Shown here: positions 1-62,139 of the stretch, piece by piece
How the letters are laid out: each line of letters opens with the position of its first letter
How positions within the stretch are numbered: position 1 is the stretch's first letter
The notes under the pieces: generated by a model
Told to the model about the DNA's origin: nothing
The model's database searches: none
The model's input: only the letters and a program-made list of their open reading frames with translations
Position numbers and translations under genes: made by a program
NCBI RefSeq assembly: GCF_910594005.1
Contig: NC_057823.1
Location: forward strand, 101,232,015-101,296,014
Reading direction: 5' to 3'
Origin: Cervus elaphus
Taxonomy: Eukaryota; Chordata; Mammalia; Artiodactyla; Cervidae
DNA: 64,000 nucleotides

Positions 1-2078
1 GCGCTGGCTCTTCATTGCTGTGTGCACGCTTTCTGTAGTTAAGGCAAGCGGGGCTCCTCTTTGTGGTTCTGCACAGGGCTCTCACCCGTGGCTTCTCTGA
101 TGCAGAGCAGAGGCTCTGGGCGCACAGGCTCAGCAGTCATGGCACGCAGGCTCAGCGGTCATGGCACGCAGGCTCAGCGGTCATGGCACACAGGCTCAGC
201 AGTCGGGGCACACAGGCTCAGTAGTCATGGCACACAGGCTCAGCAGTCATGGCACACAGGCTCAGCAGTCATGGCACACAGGCTCAGATATCGGGGCACG
301 CAGGCTCAGCGGTCGTGGCACACAGGCTCAGCAGTCATGGCACACAGGCTCAGCAGTCGGGGCACACAGGCTCAGTAGTCATGGCACACAGGCTCAGCAG
401 TCATGGCACACAGGCTCAGTAGTCATGGCACACAGGCTCAGCAGTCATGGCACGCAGGCTCAGCGGTCATGGCACACAGGCTCAGTAGTCATGGCACACA
501 GGCTCAGCGGTCGTGGCACACAGGCTCAGCAGTCATGGCACACAGGCTCAGCAGTCGGGGCACACAGGCTCAGTAGTCATGGCACACAGGCTCAGCAGTC
601 ATGGCACACAGGCTCAGCAGTCATGGCACGCAGGCTCAGCAGTCGGGGCACACAGGCTCAGCAGTCATGGCACACAGGCTCAGTAGTCGGGGCACGCAGG
701 CTCAGCAGTCATGGCACACAGGCTCAGCAGTCGGGGCACACAGGCTCAGCAGTCGGGGCACGCAGGCTCAGCAGTCGGGGCACACAGGCTCAGCAGTCAT
801 GGCACGCAGGCTCAGTAGTCATGGCACACAGGCTCAGTAGTCATGGCACACAGGCTCAGCAGTCGGGGCACACAGGCTCAGCAGTCGGGGTACGCAGGCT
901 CAGTAGTCATGGCACACAGGCTCAGTAGTCATGGCACACAGGCTCAGTAGTCGGGGCACGCAGGCTCAGCAGTCGGGGCACACAGGCTCAGCAGTCATGG
1001 CACGCAGGCTCAGTAGTCATGGCACACAGGCTCAGTAGTCATGGCACACAGGCTCAGCAGTCGGGGCACACAGGCTCAGCAGTCGGGGTACGCAGGCTCA
1101 GTAGTCATGGCACACAGGCTCAGTAGTCATGGCACACAGGCTCAGCAGTCATGGCACACAGGCTCAGCAGTCATGGCACGCAGGCTCAGCAGTCATGGCA
1201 CACAGGCTCAGCAGTCATGGCACGCAGGCTCAGCAGTCGTGGCACGCAGGCTCAGCAGTCGTGGCACACAGGCTCAGCAGTCGTGGCACACAGGCTCAGT
1301 AGTCATGGCACACAGGCTCAGCAGTCATGGCACACAGGCTCAGTAGTCATGGCACACAGGCTCAGCAGTCATGGCACGCAGGCTCAGCAGTCGTGGCACG
1401 CAGGCTCAGCAGTCGTGGCACACAGGCTCAGCAGTCATGGCACGCAGGCTCAGCAGTCATGGCACACAGGCTCAGCAGTCATGGCACGCAGGCTCAGCAG
1501 TCGGGGCACACAGGCTCAGCAGTCATGGCACACAGGCTCAGCAGTCATGGCACGCAGGCTCAGCAGTCGGGGCACACAGGCTCAGTAGTCATGGCACGCA
1601 GGCTCAGTAGTCATGGCACGCAGGCTCAGCAGTCATGGCACACAGGCTCAGCAGTCATGGCACACAGGCTCAGTAGTCATGGCACGCAGGCTCAGCAGTC
1701 ATGGCACACAGGCTCAGCAGTCATGGCACGCAGGCTCAGTAGTCATGGCACACAGGCTCAGCAGTCGGGGCACGCAGGCTCAGCAGTCATGGCACGCAGG
1801 CTCAGCAGTCGGGGCACGCAGGCTCAGCAGTCATGGCACACAGGCTCAGTAGCCGGGGCGCACAGGCTCAGCAGTCGGGGCACACAGGCTCAGCAGTCAT
1901 GGCACGCAGGCTCAGCAGTCGGGGCACGCAGGCTCAGCAGTCATGGCACACAGACTCAGCAGTCATGGCACACAGGCTCAGCAGTCATGGCACACAGGCT
2001 CAGTAGCCGGGGCACGCAAGCTTAGCTGCGCTGGCGGGGTAGTCACCAGACCAGGGGTCAAACCCACGACAGGGAAGT
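1..2078 (-). mobile_element. CHR-type tRNA-derived SINE, minus orientation, split by minisatellite expansion
   Basis: Positions 1-124 read as the reverse complement of the distal half of a cetartiodactyl CHR-type SINE (CTTCATTGCTGTGTGCACGC, GGCTCCTCTTTGTGG, GGCTTCTCTGATGCAGAGCA). Positions 2048-2078 read as the reverse complement of its tRNA-derived head, with a degraded B box (GACCAGGGGTCAAACCCAC) and the terminal CAGGGAAGTCC. As I remember the consensus, its middle has short repeats of CACAACTACTGAGCCTGCG type. Their reverse complement is the unit amplified between the two halves. The element's outer end lies before position 1. Confidence 0.8.
125..2025. repeat. 22-bp minisatellite, about 86 copies, no net indels
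   Basis: Consensus unit CAGGCTCAGCAGTCATGGCACA. CAGGCT starts at 125, 961, 1379, 1621 and 1995; all spacings are exact multiples of 22 (1870 bp = 85 x 22 in total). Variation is by substitution at a few positions: CAG/TAG, AGTC/GGTC, TCATGG/TCGGGG/TCGTGG and CACACA/CACGCA. Because 22 is not a multiple of 3, three units cycle the frame and the array reads as long open frames of a 22-residue repeat. These are not genes. It lies in an intron about 0.9 kb before the first visible exon. Confidence 0.97.
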
Positions 2079-2949
2079 CCTGACAAGGATGTTTTTAACC
2101 ACTTCAAAGTGTATGCGACAAAATACTTATGTCAAAGCCATAAAAACTTACACTATAAAATATCTCTTAATCATTGGAGTCAACAATTATAGTATATTTC
2201 AAAGGTTTGTGAACTTACCCTTAAAGTAAAATTTAGGGGGGCTCAGTTAAATTTTAGCATGAATAAATGCTAAATTTAAACAAAACAAAAGATGTCCTGT
2301 AATTACGTAAAATTTTGATTGTTAACCTTTTTAGCAAACTGTGATGGAAATTTGTTAAAAGTGAACAATGGTATTTAAAATAGCTTTATAGGTGATCAAT
2401 AAAAGCTGGTAAGAAATACTCAGTGTCCACAGAGATAATCTTGGATTTTAGAATCTATGGAAGTAAATAGGCAGCTATAGTGACATGAAAGTGAAAGTCA
2501 CTCAGTTGGGACCCATAGACTAGCCTGCCAGGCTCCTCTGTCCATGGAATTCTCCAGGCCAGAATACTTGAGTGGATAGCTGTTACCTTCTCCAGGGGGT
2601 CTTCCCAACCCAGGGATCAAATCCAGGTCTCCTGCATTGAAAGCGAATTCTTTACCATCTGAGCCACCAGGGAATTTACTTGAATCCAATGTGATTTATA
2701 TTTTTAAAAAGTAAATAAGTAAATTCTAAATTCATGATATCCCATAACTGTGTTCTATATATCAGTTTAGTGCTGCTGATCTAATTTTGCTTGATCAGGA
2801 CTGATTTTTTTCTTAGTTTACTTTTTATGTACTGCATTCACATAACTACTAGATAGTTTGATTTTTAACTTCTATGATTTTCTTTTGTCATTAACACCCA
2901 GGTTTGTCTTAAAATGAACTAGTTTAAGTTTTCTTTTTTTGTCTTGAAG
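2079..2949. other. PPIP5K2: Intron remainder before exon 1
   Basis: AT-rich intronic sequence with one Bov-tA copy (2488-2674) and a pyrimidine-rich stretch leading to the exon 1 acceptor. Nothing else recognised. Confidence 0.7.
2488..2674 (-). mobile_element. Bov-tA SINE
   Basis: Reverse complement of the ruminant tRNA-Glu-derived SINE. The head TTCCCTGGTGGCTCAGATGG appears at the right end as its complement. The B-box region and TCTCCAGGCCAGAATACTTG are also present. Diverged and shortened at the tail. Confidence 0.88.
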
Positions 2950-52306
<49,357 letters not shown>

Positions 52307-52373
52307 ACTCTTCTAAGCAGAAGCTGGAACTCCTTGTAAAAATCACGTGTTCAGTAGGGGAAAAAAGGCATGT

Positions 52374-52379
52374 AATAAA
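52374..52379 (+). terminator. Candidate proximal polyadenylation signal AATAAA
   Basis: A canonical hexamer 68 bp after the stop codon, followed at about 35 bp by the T/GT-rich stretch AATTTGTGTCTCCTTGT. Use of it would give a very short 3' UTR. Confidence 0.5.
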
Positions 52380-53868
52380 CCTTGACTGAAAAATATCAAA
52401 GCAAGTAATTTGTGTCTCCTTGTACATCTCTGTATTCATTTAAAGATAGATTAAATCTAGAGAATTCTTTGTATATATTCAGGTAAGGAATTTTTGTCAT
52501 GATCTGGAGGTGTTTGAGAACAATGTTTATTAGCATTTTATGAGTAGCAGAACTTAGGGTGATAAAGGTCCATTGTTAATGTGATATGTGCCGTATGCCC
52601 GTGGTAAAGGACCGTGAAAGCCTGCCCCTGTCACACAGTGGCGATGGTTACTGAAGAGTCTGTGAGGCGGTCTCTGTACATGTTCATTTTCATGGGGTTG
52701 CATATTGGCTGTAAAATCCTGTAGCTTGAAATCTGATGGCTGTACTGGAGACTTCTTAAAAAGCATATTTCCAAAGAGATTTCGTTGACCACAGTTTAGA
52801 ATAGAAACTTTCTTCCCCCAGTTGTTTTAATTACATATATACTGCAATATTTAATAACTGGAGTATTGGCATATGGGTTATTTTTTCAATCTGTGCTTTG
52901 AATTTTTTATTGTGTTTTATTTAAAATATGTGCAGCTGGGATAACTATACCTTTATGCACGTAAATTTGTACATTAATTTGTAGAGAATATTTTCTTTAT
53001 ATATTTCCTTACCATAAGGTGCTTTTGTTCATCAGGAAGTTTTTTGCTTCATATATTGGCAAGAAAGACATCTTTAGAGTTTCTTTTTAAGAGATATAGT
53101 TGACAAGTTTATAAGTGTTAGTTATTTTCAGAATTCTTTTTAGATCTGAAAAACTGAGTTCCAAAATGAACCTCATCAGTGTAAGGAGAATATCTGAATT
53201 CCACTGTCAGTAGATATGATTTGTAGCACCTGTTTTTACCATTTCCATTCTTATCTTTAGAATGTCAGTTGATCTCACTAAGAAAACTTAAAGATTGAGC
53301 ATTTGAAATAAATGCTTATTTCAAATTATTAGATTTTGGAGGAACATTGAGATTATTGTATTGTGATTTCATCTATGATGTGAAAAATATTTATTATCCT
53401 TGGTGCTTATTTTCCCCTGATGCACAAATAATTATAAACCAGTTGAAATGACTTAAACTATAAACCGAACAGTACATCTTGATAAGAATTCATCCATTGC
53501 TAGTCAGGTAACTTAAGTTGCTAAAGCTTTAGTTTGAGACTTAGGTTTAGAAAAATTATTGAATTCTTGTATGAATGCATCTATTAAAATTCTTCAGTAG
53601 AGACTCTCCTAACCTTAAATCATCATATATGAACTGACTTTTAGAAATTAAGCATATTACAGGTTCATTTTAAAAGGTACCAGATGCAAAAGTCACAAAT
53701 ATGTACAATTATATGTTAGTATGTCAGTACTTCACATGAATGTAAATGTATTATGGAGACATGTTTTGTAAACGGTTGAATGTACCTAAGCTTTCTGTAT
53801 GTGAAAATGTGGTTAATGTGCTCATTGTCGGAGTAAAGAAACTGCTTTTATTTTTTCAGTGGAATTGA

Positions 53869-53874
53869 ATTAAA
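53869..53874 (+). terminator. Candidate distal polyadenylation signal ATTAAA
   Basis: The common variant hexamer about 1.56 kb after the stop, followed by TTTTATTTCTGG. It lies near where the repeat-free UTR-like sequence ends. Confidence 0.4.
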
Positions 53875-54554
53875 ATATTTTATTTCTGGAATCAGAGGAT
53901 GACTTAAATGGCAAATTATTTTTTTATTCTTTTCTTTGTCCCTTTACTTTTAGCTTTCAGAGTAGAAAGAAGAAGGCAACTATTTTAATATTCAACAATG
54001 CTCATCTTAGATATTAGATAGAATTTCATAGTCTTAGCCATAGCTGTTGCAATATCTTCCCTAGAAATTAACTAGGAAGTTCAGTACAAGTCACGTTTTC
54101 CCGTGGTTACACGAGAACTAGAATTTCACTGAAGTCACCGAACTTGGTAACACTGCTGTGTAAGCAGGACAGTTTTGTTTACAAGGATCTTAGATTCATT
54201 TTCCAAAACAAACAAAAAGTCTTCTATATAAGAGCGAGAAATTTAGTTACTCACCATTCAGCGGAAGTTTGACTGAAGCATCTGTTTCTCACTCGGTTCT
54301 GTCCCCATAAAGTGTGTTTTTTGTTTGTTTTAAATACTAGAAGGTATTTCTTCTCACAGCCTAATCCTCCAACCAGCAAAGAGATGGGAAGGCGCAGCCT
54401 GAGGTGCTCTCTTCATCCTGGCATGTTAGTCTTCATAGTGCATTATTCAATCTTTTCACCCTTAAAAACCCTATGTGTGAACTCAGACCCAGTTTTTGCC
54501 CTTGACGTCCAGAGCCAGCAAGTTCTGCCGCTGTGGTTCTAATGAGCTCTTGAG

Positions 54555-54638
54555 GTCCACTCTTAACAACCAGCAAACGTTCTGGGGGTGTTCTCGAAGT
54601 CCATTCTTAACCGCCAGCAAATGTTCTAGGCGTATTGT
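54555..54638. repeat. Two-copy 44-bp tandem repeat
   Basis: GTCCACTCTTAACAACCAGC AAACGTTCTGG at 54555 and GTCCATTCTTAACCGCCAGC AAATGTTCTAGG at 54599, about 85% alike. Confidence 0.85.
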
Positions 54639-57600
54639 ATAGTCTCGGGTTATGGGGAAGAAGTGTGCGAAACACTTTATGTCATGTTTCCTTTGAGCAG
54701 GAAATGGAGGCAGCAGGAGACCAGCATACGTGTGACAGTATACTTTTTATACATATACCTAGAGCACGAGGTTAGCAGATGGCATTAGGAGAGAAAAGTT
54801 AAGTGATAGTTTTCAAGAACTCTCTTGTTAAAACTAGACAAAGGAAGTCTTTTTTCTTTTTTTAAATCAGGTCACCCAGATTTTTCTCCAGGTTCTGATG
54901 ACTGATCTACCTTACACTTCCACTGTTTAGTTCCACGCCAGTTTGAACGAAGAATTTGCTTTTTTGTCGTGTGTAATGCACTTTCGTACAAAGTTCTCAG
55001 TCTTTCCTTGTGTGCTTATCACAGTTTGCCTTGCATAGAGCATTCACTAGTTTTTTGTCAGTTTATCCTTGCCTTATTATCTGGACAGTGAGGGCCGCTG
55101 TGTTTTCCTTGGTCAGTTTGGGGTGACTTCTGTGAGGGCCCAGAATGCCCTCTCTGGCCCCTCTCTAATTTTCTTTCTTTGTACCTGGTCTTACCACACA
55201 CAGCAGCATTCTTACCCATGGGAGCAGTTTTCATGCTTCTGGAGTCCTTTGTGATCAGGAGTCTAAGAAGAAACAGGTATCCCTGTGTGTGGAATCCTGG
55301 GTATCAAAACTATTGCCATGTCAAGTTTTCTTTATATGGGTCAGTTTTTGTGGAAGGTCTAGTCACTTCAGAGAATGGAGGCTATATAAAATGTATGTAT
55401 TGTTTTATACTATATATGAATTATATTGGGATTAAAGATACTTAAATTTTCTATAGCCTTTTTGGTCCGTGTGCTTAGTCATGATTTGAGAGAGAGGTAA
55501 GTTAAACATTCCACTTACAGATTATTGTCAAGTTCTCCTTTTATTTTCTTTGGTTTTTTACTTTTTTTCTGTACCATATGTGGCTATGTTTTCTGTACAA
55601 CATGTTGCTTATGAACTCACAATTGTCAAATTTCCACTGTGAGTTTTACGTTTACCTTTATATTTTTATAATATTATTTTTTTCCTCATTGGATGCTTTT
55701 GAAATTCCAGATACTATGATTATGACCTGTTTTATTTTGGCTTGCATTTGCGTGATACACCTTTATTTGTCATTTTATTTTTTATATTGTGTCGATTGAT
55801 TTAGGGATTTTATTTTAATATACAATACTATGTGGTAGATTTTGCTTTGTGATTCTATTTTAGTATCTTATTTCATATATTAGTATAGTGTAATTGTATT
55901 CATTTATATGTAATATATCTTTGCTCTTAAGTTATGCTTTCTGGTATTATTGTTTAGTTTATCTTTTTGTAGAGGGATCCTTTTCATTGCAAGTAAGAAA
56001 AACTTCAACTGAAATTGACTTAAAGTTCTAAGGAAATTTGTTGTAAACATTTCTGAAGGTACAAAGTTGGTGAGTCCAGCCACAGTTCTATCAGGCACGT
56101 CATCAAGGGCCCAGGCTCCCTCCTGGTCTCCTCTGAGTAAACTTGATCCCAGAGTTGTTTTGCCTTGTGTTCACAGGATGGCTGCATGTTGCTGTGTTCA
56201 TGTCCAGCACAACAGAAATGGAGGAAAACTCTCCTTCAGCCGTGGAATTGTAAGTCTTCTACTTCAGTGTGACTGAGCTGCCTTCTTTGGTCATCTCTCC
56301 ACTCTCTGGATGAATAACATTCACCAGGAGAATTCTTTGACCCTAGAGCTGGTGATGGGGTCACGTTCCCTGCAAAGCCTCAGCACCGCTGATATTCTGG
56401 AGAGGGTGATTCACTTTTGGAGGCAGTTACATACATTGTAGAATGTTTTGCAGTATCCCTGTGCCAAGCTACAAAAGTGACGCAGTGAGCCAAAATGAAA
56501 GGAACAAGTCTATTTGTTTAGTGTGGTAAGTGAGAGGCCGAAAAGGAAAGTAGGGCAGGAGAGCTTGCGCCTCACCGTCCAGCCTCCCACTCGCTGTGGG
56601 GTGGCCCTGGGCAAGGGCCGGTCAAATGACGGATACACAGGTGGAGGAAACTGTCTGCTGAGAGCCTGGAGCAATGGTTCCTGCCGCTTTATGAACCAAG
56701 GGGAAAGGCCAGGAGTGAGAAAACCACGTCATGGTGGAGAACAGGGTCTTGGTCAAGGCCGCCCCATGAGGGGCTCTCAGTGGAGGGACCTAAAATGTGC
56801 CTCAGCCAAGGTCTCCTCAGGCGGCCTGTGAATGAAGGTGTCTGCTAGGAATACAGATAACGCCTCTGACCACGCAGGCCCAGGGGGAATGACTGTAATT
56901 CCTTTGGGGAACTATGTGGGAAGGGCAGCCTTTCCCCATGAATCCTGCCCGGCAAAGCCTTTGTAGTGGCCTATGATAAGACCTGAAAGATCACACATAG
57001 GATTTGGCCTGGAGCCAGCCACCTCATCCTGGCCTCTACCCTAATGCCGGGAGTACTGTACCTCTTTGTGAGAATCAAAAACCTCTCCAGACAATATCAG
57101 ATGTCCCCCGCAGGGCCAAAGCATCTTCAGTCAAGAAAGAATGCCCCAGGGCCCATGACAGTGAGAAGGAGGGGTGGATATACGAACACAGGGCTCTGAT
57201 AGGAAGAGGTGAGGGGATGCGTAATGAATAAGTAATCGATACTGTACACTATCAATTATATTATCCACGTCTGCTGTCGTTTCTTTGGTTCCACTAGTGG
57301 CTTTCTTTTTAGCTATAACTTTGAATTACACATTGTCTAGGTGCTACTGATCCCCTGCTATGAGCAGTATCCTGTTAGTATTCTTCCTTCTGCCTTTCTC
57401 TACTGCAGTGTTGGCTGACTTACTTGGTTCTCCTGTGTTTACCTTGATGATGAGTGCCTTGTTACATGCTTATCAACTCACGTGTTGTATTTTGAACCCC
57501 TGGGTAATCACGATAAAGAGAACATTTCACCTTATGTTCTCTCTGCCTTCTCTTAGTTTAGCTCAGTCTGTATTCCTTCAGGTGGGACCTTATTTCTGGA

Positions 57601-60019
57601 ATGTCTTTGTTTCTCTTTCTTTTCTGAACTCTGTCACTCACATTGCATCTCCTCTGGTGGTTTTGCCGGCTAGCTTCTGATCACCTGTATATCTGGATGA
57701 ACTTTCCCCTAAATGTTTCGATGTTTGATGGTATGTTTGGTCCCATATTTTGTATGCAGTGAATTCGTTTTCTCTGTGGAATGATTTTATCTGCTTTTAT
57801 GTCCTGTTCCTTTTCCTGGAATGTTTACATGAGCCCCGTGCAAGGTCATTCTCATCAATTACTCTTTAAATGAGGTCAGTTTCTTTCCAACTCACCTACT
57901 CGGTATCAATTCATATGGCGGATCGGGCACCATTTTGGATTAATAGTTCTACCAGGGTTACAGTGAAGCTCCTCAGGACAGGACTGTGGGTCTGAGGAGC
58001 TATTTGAGCCGTTTTTCCTCTCCAGCCAACAGGGATTGGCCACTGCAGAGCTCCTCACCTCAGAATCTTTCCTCCCTTCTGACTCATCTACTCACTGCTG
58101 ATGGTATGTACGTGGCGTGTCTGTATTTCCTCCTTTGGCTTTGCTTTTCCTGTTCCTCTGTGGTATCAGGTAGTATTCAGAAAATCCCCTCCTGCTGGCG
58201 CTCAGCCCATTTCCATTTTTTCAGACAAGGAACTGGCTTTTTACCTCTCCAATTATGCCATCTATTTTGGAGTCTTTTGGTCTAGTGATTTTGAGATCTG
58301 GAGCTGTAAGCCTCCTCTCCACGCGTCATCCTGTTTGACCTTGACTGCGTACATCATCCATTTCTCATATATTGTGGTTGAGGTTATACGTGACTTCTAG
58401 TTGTGTTGAAGACAGTTTATATTTCTGTTTTATGTTTGGGGATAAATTTTTAGTTGAGAAATGATTCCTTCTTGATTTTCAAATGGGGAATCGCGGCGGG
58501 GAATCGCTTTTTTTCTTGCTACTGTCCTATAATAAGAAGGAAGAGGAGGAGGGAGAGGAGGAGAAGCCCTTGTCTTCTCATCACAGTTATATTTTATCCA
58601 TGAAGCTGATAATGCCAGTCCTGCCTTCAGTACAGTGTCGGCAGGGTCAAATGAAATGCTAATTTCATAAATCATCAAGGGAAGAACAAAACTGAATTCT
58701 TGTTTGCATTCTTTTGTGGTAGGAGAGTTGTATGTAGTCCAAATGTTGACCAGGCCTATTTTCAGGGTATTTCACCATTTTTTTAGTCAAGGATATTCTG
58801 GACAGCTCCTCGTACACCTTTATGGTTACTCTCTTGTTGCTATGGGAGCAGCCTGCCTAGTAACAATCAGATAAACGCCCCCCACTTCCCCGCACCGCCA
58901 CTCCCAGTCAAGGTTATTCTGGCATTTTTCCCTTTTTAAGAATAAAATATTTAAAGTAAGGCCATACAATCCTTCTTAAAAGCAGGTTTAAAAAACACAC
59001 ACACAAAGTAATTAATCAGGCCTGCCCTCCCATCCATCCGTCTCATCTTGTGTGTGGTATGAAGGACACAGTTGTGTGACCCTGGTGAGATAATGGTTGT
59101 ACAGTTTAGATACCTGTTTTCAAGCACTTACAAGCATGTATCCTGAGGAAAGGGAACTACTTGTTTACCATTCTATGTAAGGTGCTTCAGGAGTGCTTGA
59201 CACACGGAAAGATGATTTTAAAAGGAAAACAAAAAACAAAAATGGTGCCTTCTGAGTGTTTTGCTGCTTTTAAAACCCAGGCTCGTCAATGCTGAATAGA
59301 AAGCTCAGTGATTTTATAAAGGTAGATGGATGGACGGACACATGAGAGACAGTGAGAGAGAGGTGAGGCAGAAAATAAAAGAACACAGGTCCTACTTTGA
59401 TTAAAAAGCATTATTGCTGATGTGAACTGGAAACCAAATAATTAAAAACTCCGTTTCAAGTAAAACACGGAAATGCTCGTTTGTCCTGTAATGTCTAGCA
59501 CAAGACTCATGACAGTAATATGAGACCCAAGAGTCTCAAATGTTATAACACTGCAACTTTCTATTACCAGTTCTTCATTGGTCAAGAAATCATTTTGAAA
59601 GTCCCTTATGCCATACCCATATCCCAGTGGAATAGATGGAAAAGCCACAAAAAGAATAAGCCACACAGTATTACCCATGTTGGAAGAAAACAGTGTCTGC
59701 TCCACCCGTGGGAAATGCAGTCACTGCAAAACTGTGAATATTGAAAGAAGCACAGCTCAAGGAAATCACGGAGTCCATTCAGAAATCTTGTATGAAATGT
59801 TCAATGTCCAGATGGGAATCCGGTGACTGAAATCCCCTCGTGTGGTCTTTCCACAAGCTGGGCAAGAGGACAGAGTACAGAATAGCTCAATGCTTTAATT
59901 CCATTTGTAGCAAGGAAATTTGTGCATGTAAAACGTGCATGTGGAGCCACCTGGTTACAAGGTTTTTTCCAACACTGTCAAAGCCTCCTCAGGAACACAG
60001 CGAAGTCACCGCTCTGAAA

Positions 60020-60185
60020 GTAAATAAGAGACTGGGAGAAAGGAGACCAGGTTTGGCCTCCCACGTCTGCTGCTGACTGGGAGACTGATGCGCCATACTC
60101 TGCTGAACCTCAGATTCCTCATCTCTGCATCCAGAGGGTTTGCCTGAGGCCCTTTCTTCTAAAACTCTGTATGAACTTGCTTTAT
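60020..60185 (+). repeat. MIR SINE fossil
   Basis: GAGACCAGGTTTGGCCTCCC, then GCTGAACCTCAGATTCCTCA in MIR order. Diverged. Confidence 0.6.
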
Positions 60186-62139
60186 CTTCCCTTCAACTTT
60201 AGTACCTTAACCATTCCCTCTAATATCACTGGCTCCCTCTTCTTTTATCATAGTCAACAAGTGTTTTTGTGAACCCTTATTTAGTTACATAACTCAAAAA
60301 ACAGTTAGTGGTACTAATTCCCATTACTACTCAGTCTTGTTCCCCAGATGCTCTTTTGAGGAATTTACTGTTAATACAGTTAATGCTACAATATTTACAA
60401 TAATAACTTTGAGATTTATCAACTACTGGTTCTTTAAACCAACATCCATAAGATTAATCTGTAAAACAATCATGTAGATCCTGACCTCTCACAGTTTATG
60501 ATGCCATGATTCTAATAGGGAAGTTTTTTCCTTATTATCTTCTGTCTTCCATATTCTGACCAATGTGACAATCACATGTAAGTACCTGGTATCCTTCCAA
60601 CATAACACTTGTTTATAAATAGCTATAATTCATTTTGACACACCAAATTATCCCAAAAAAACTAGAGTGACTCCTTAGGAATTGGGTGACCTCATCTTAC
60701 TAGGTTGGGCCAAGAGGCTACTACATAAGCGAAGAGTAAGGTGTGGGAATTTGGAAGGAATTTATCTGTTCAAAATATCACCTACTTGCTAGATTTAGTG
60801 TCTGAAATGTTGATATTAGAGATCCTTTGAGGGGGAAAAAAACATAAAGAAAGCTCAATGAACTCCCCTGTGAACACATAGATAGCCCCTTTTAAAATGC
60901 AAATATCCTTGGAAGGTTAACCCCATTAATATGGCCATTAACCTCATAATTAATCAAATACTTTTCTCAGTCATCTGAGAATAGTCATTTCTTCACCAAA
61001 TGTTTGATGATTATAAACCAGTTACTGTGCTGAGCCCAGATAATAACAAAGGTGACAAGTTCTGTTTTCTTTCTTCAAGGAATTTACTGAGGACCAAGTT
61101 CTCTAAAGTAATCAGAATTCATTCTAAGCACTTAAAAATTCTGGACAAATTATTTATTTTGAAAATACATATGACAGTTCAAAAACAAGAAATTAAAGCC
61201 AGAAGCTGTCCGAGATATAAAAACAGTAGATAAACTTGAAAGCTTTTTATACAAGGGATTTAAAGGGTCCCTCGATCTCTTGATTTTTCAGGGCTAATTT
61301 ATTTAGTCAATATGAGCTATAGTTAAAGGTACACTTGAGAAGATATAATAGGGGTTGTGGTTGCAAACTATATGCATGGCGAGTTGCTGGAACTGGGCTC
61401 CATTCATAAAGGAGAAAGCAGGAAACACTCTTCACTGTCGATAATCACTGTTAGAAACTCACTTATTATCTTGATTAAGTCCTACTGGACCATAAAGAGA
61501 AGCAAATGCCAAAACATACCATGAGGACACTTTTAACAATCCAGAGCACACACAGGGTGCTAACAACAGAAAATCAAACTCCAGGGAATCTCACAGTTAA
61601 AAAACAACTTGAAAATCCCATGAGAAAACCACAAGAGACAGTTGGCACCCTTGGAGAAGAGACTTCTCATCTGAGGAACTACTTGGTGGTGTGATTGTGG
61701 CATAAGGCATAGAATAAAGCTGGAGCAGGAAGAGGCATTCAGAGGGGAAGCTTGGAAAGGCGAACGACAACTTCATAGACGTGCCTGGGCTGGTCTTGAT
61801 GGGAGGCTTCAGTTTAGGAGGCTTCAAGAATTCCAGAATGCTGGAGTATAAACTACTGGAGGCAGGGCTGCTTTTCGTCCTAATAGAATCCCAAATAAAA
61901 AATATACTCTAAATGTTATTCTGCAAGCTTTTCAAAATAAAATGATATCAAGCTAATATAACATGGTTAAGAATATTTAAAGTCATTTATTATCCCGTTA
62001 CCCTAAGAAAGCTTTTCATTTTTCCGATTATTGCATTTTATGTAGTTTTAATCACTGTGCCATAAATGTACAATTTTGTTTTTCCCTAGGTTCTTTATTT
62101 CATATTAGATGACATTTTCCCACATTCATATTACAGTAC

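Larger units (their letters stand above)
52307..53890 (+). other. PPIP5K2: PPIP5K2 3' UTR (distal end estimated)
   Basis: AT-rich, single-copy-looking sequence after the stop, free of recognisable SINE or LINE insertions, unlike the introns. The proximal end is suggested by AATAAA at 52374-52379. Another AATAAA is at 53307-53312 and ATTAAA is at 53869-53874. The true cleavage sites cannot be read from sequence alone. Confidence 0.65.

Noticed and set aside
125..2025. CRISPR-like array impression from a regular 22-bp repeat
   Set aside because: There are no spacers: units are head-to-tail and the whole sits in a vertebrate SINE.
56514..57231. GC-richer block with 75- and 105-codon open frames
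   Set aside because: Low CpG content and no promoter or splice features; judged not to be a CpG island or gene.
57360..58400. Several 99-106-codon hydrophobic open frames downstream of PPIP5K2
   Set aside because: Frames overlap one another, have no homology I recognise, and resemble T-rich old repeat sequence. Not a gene on this evidence.
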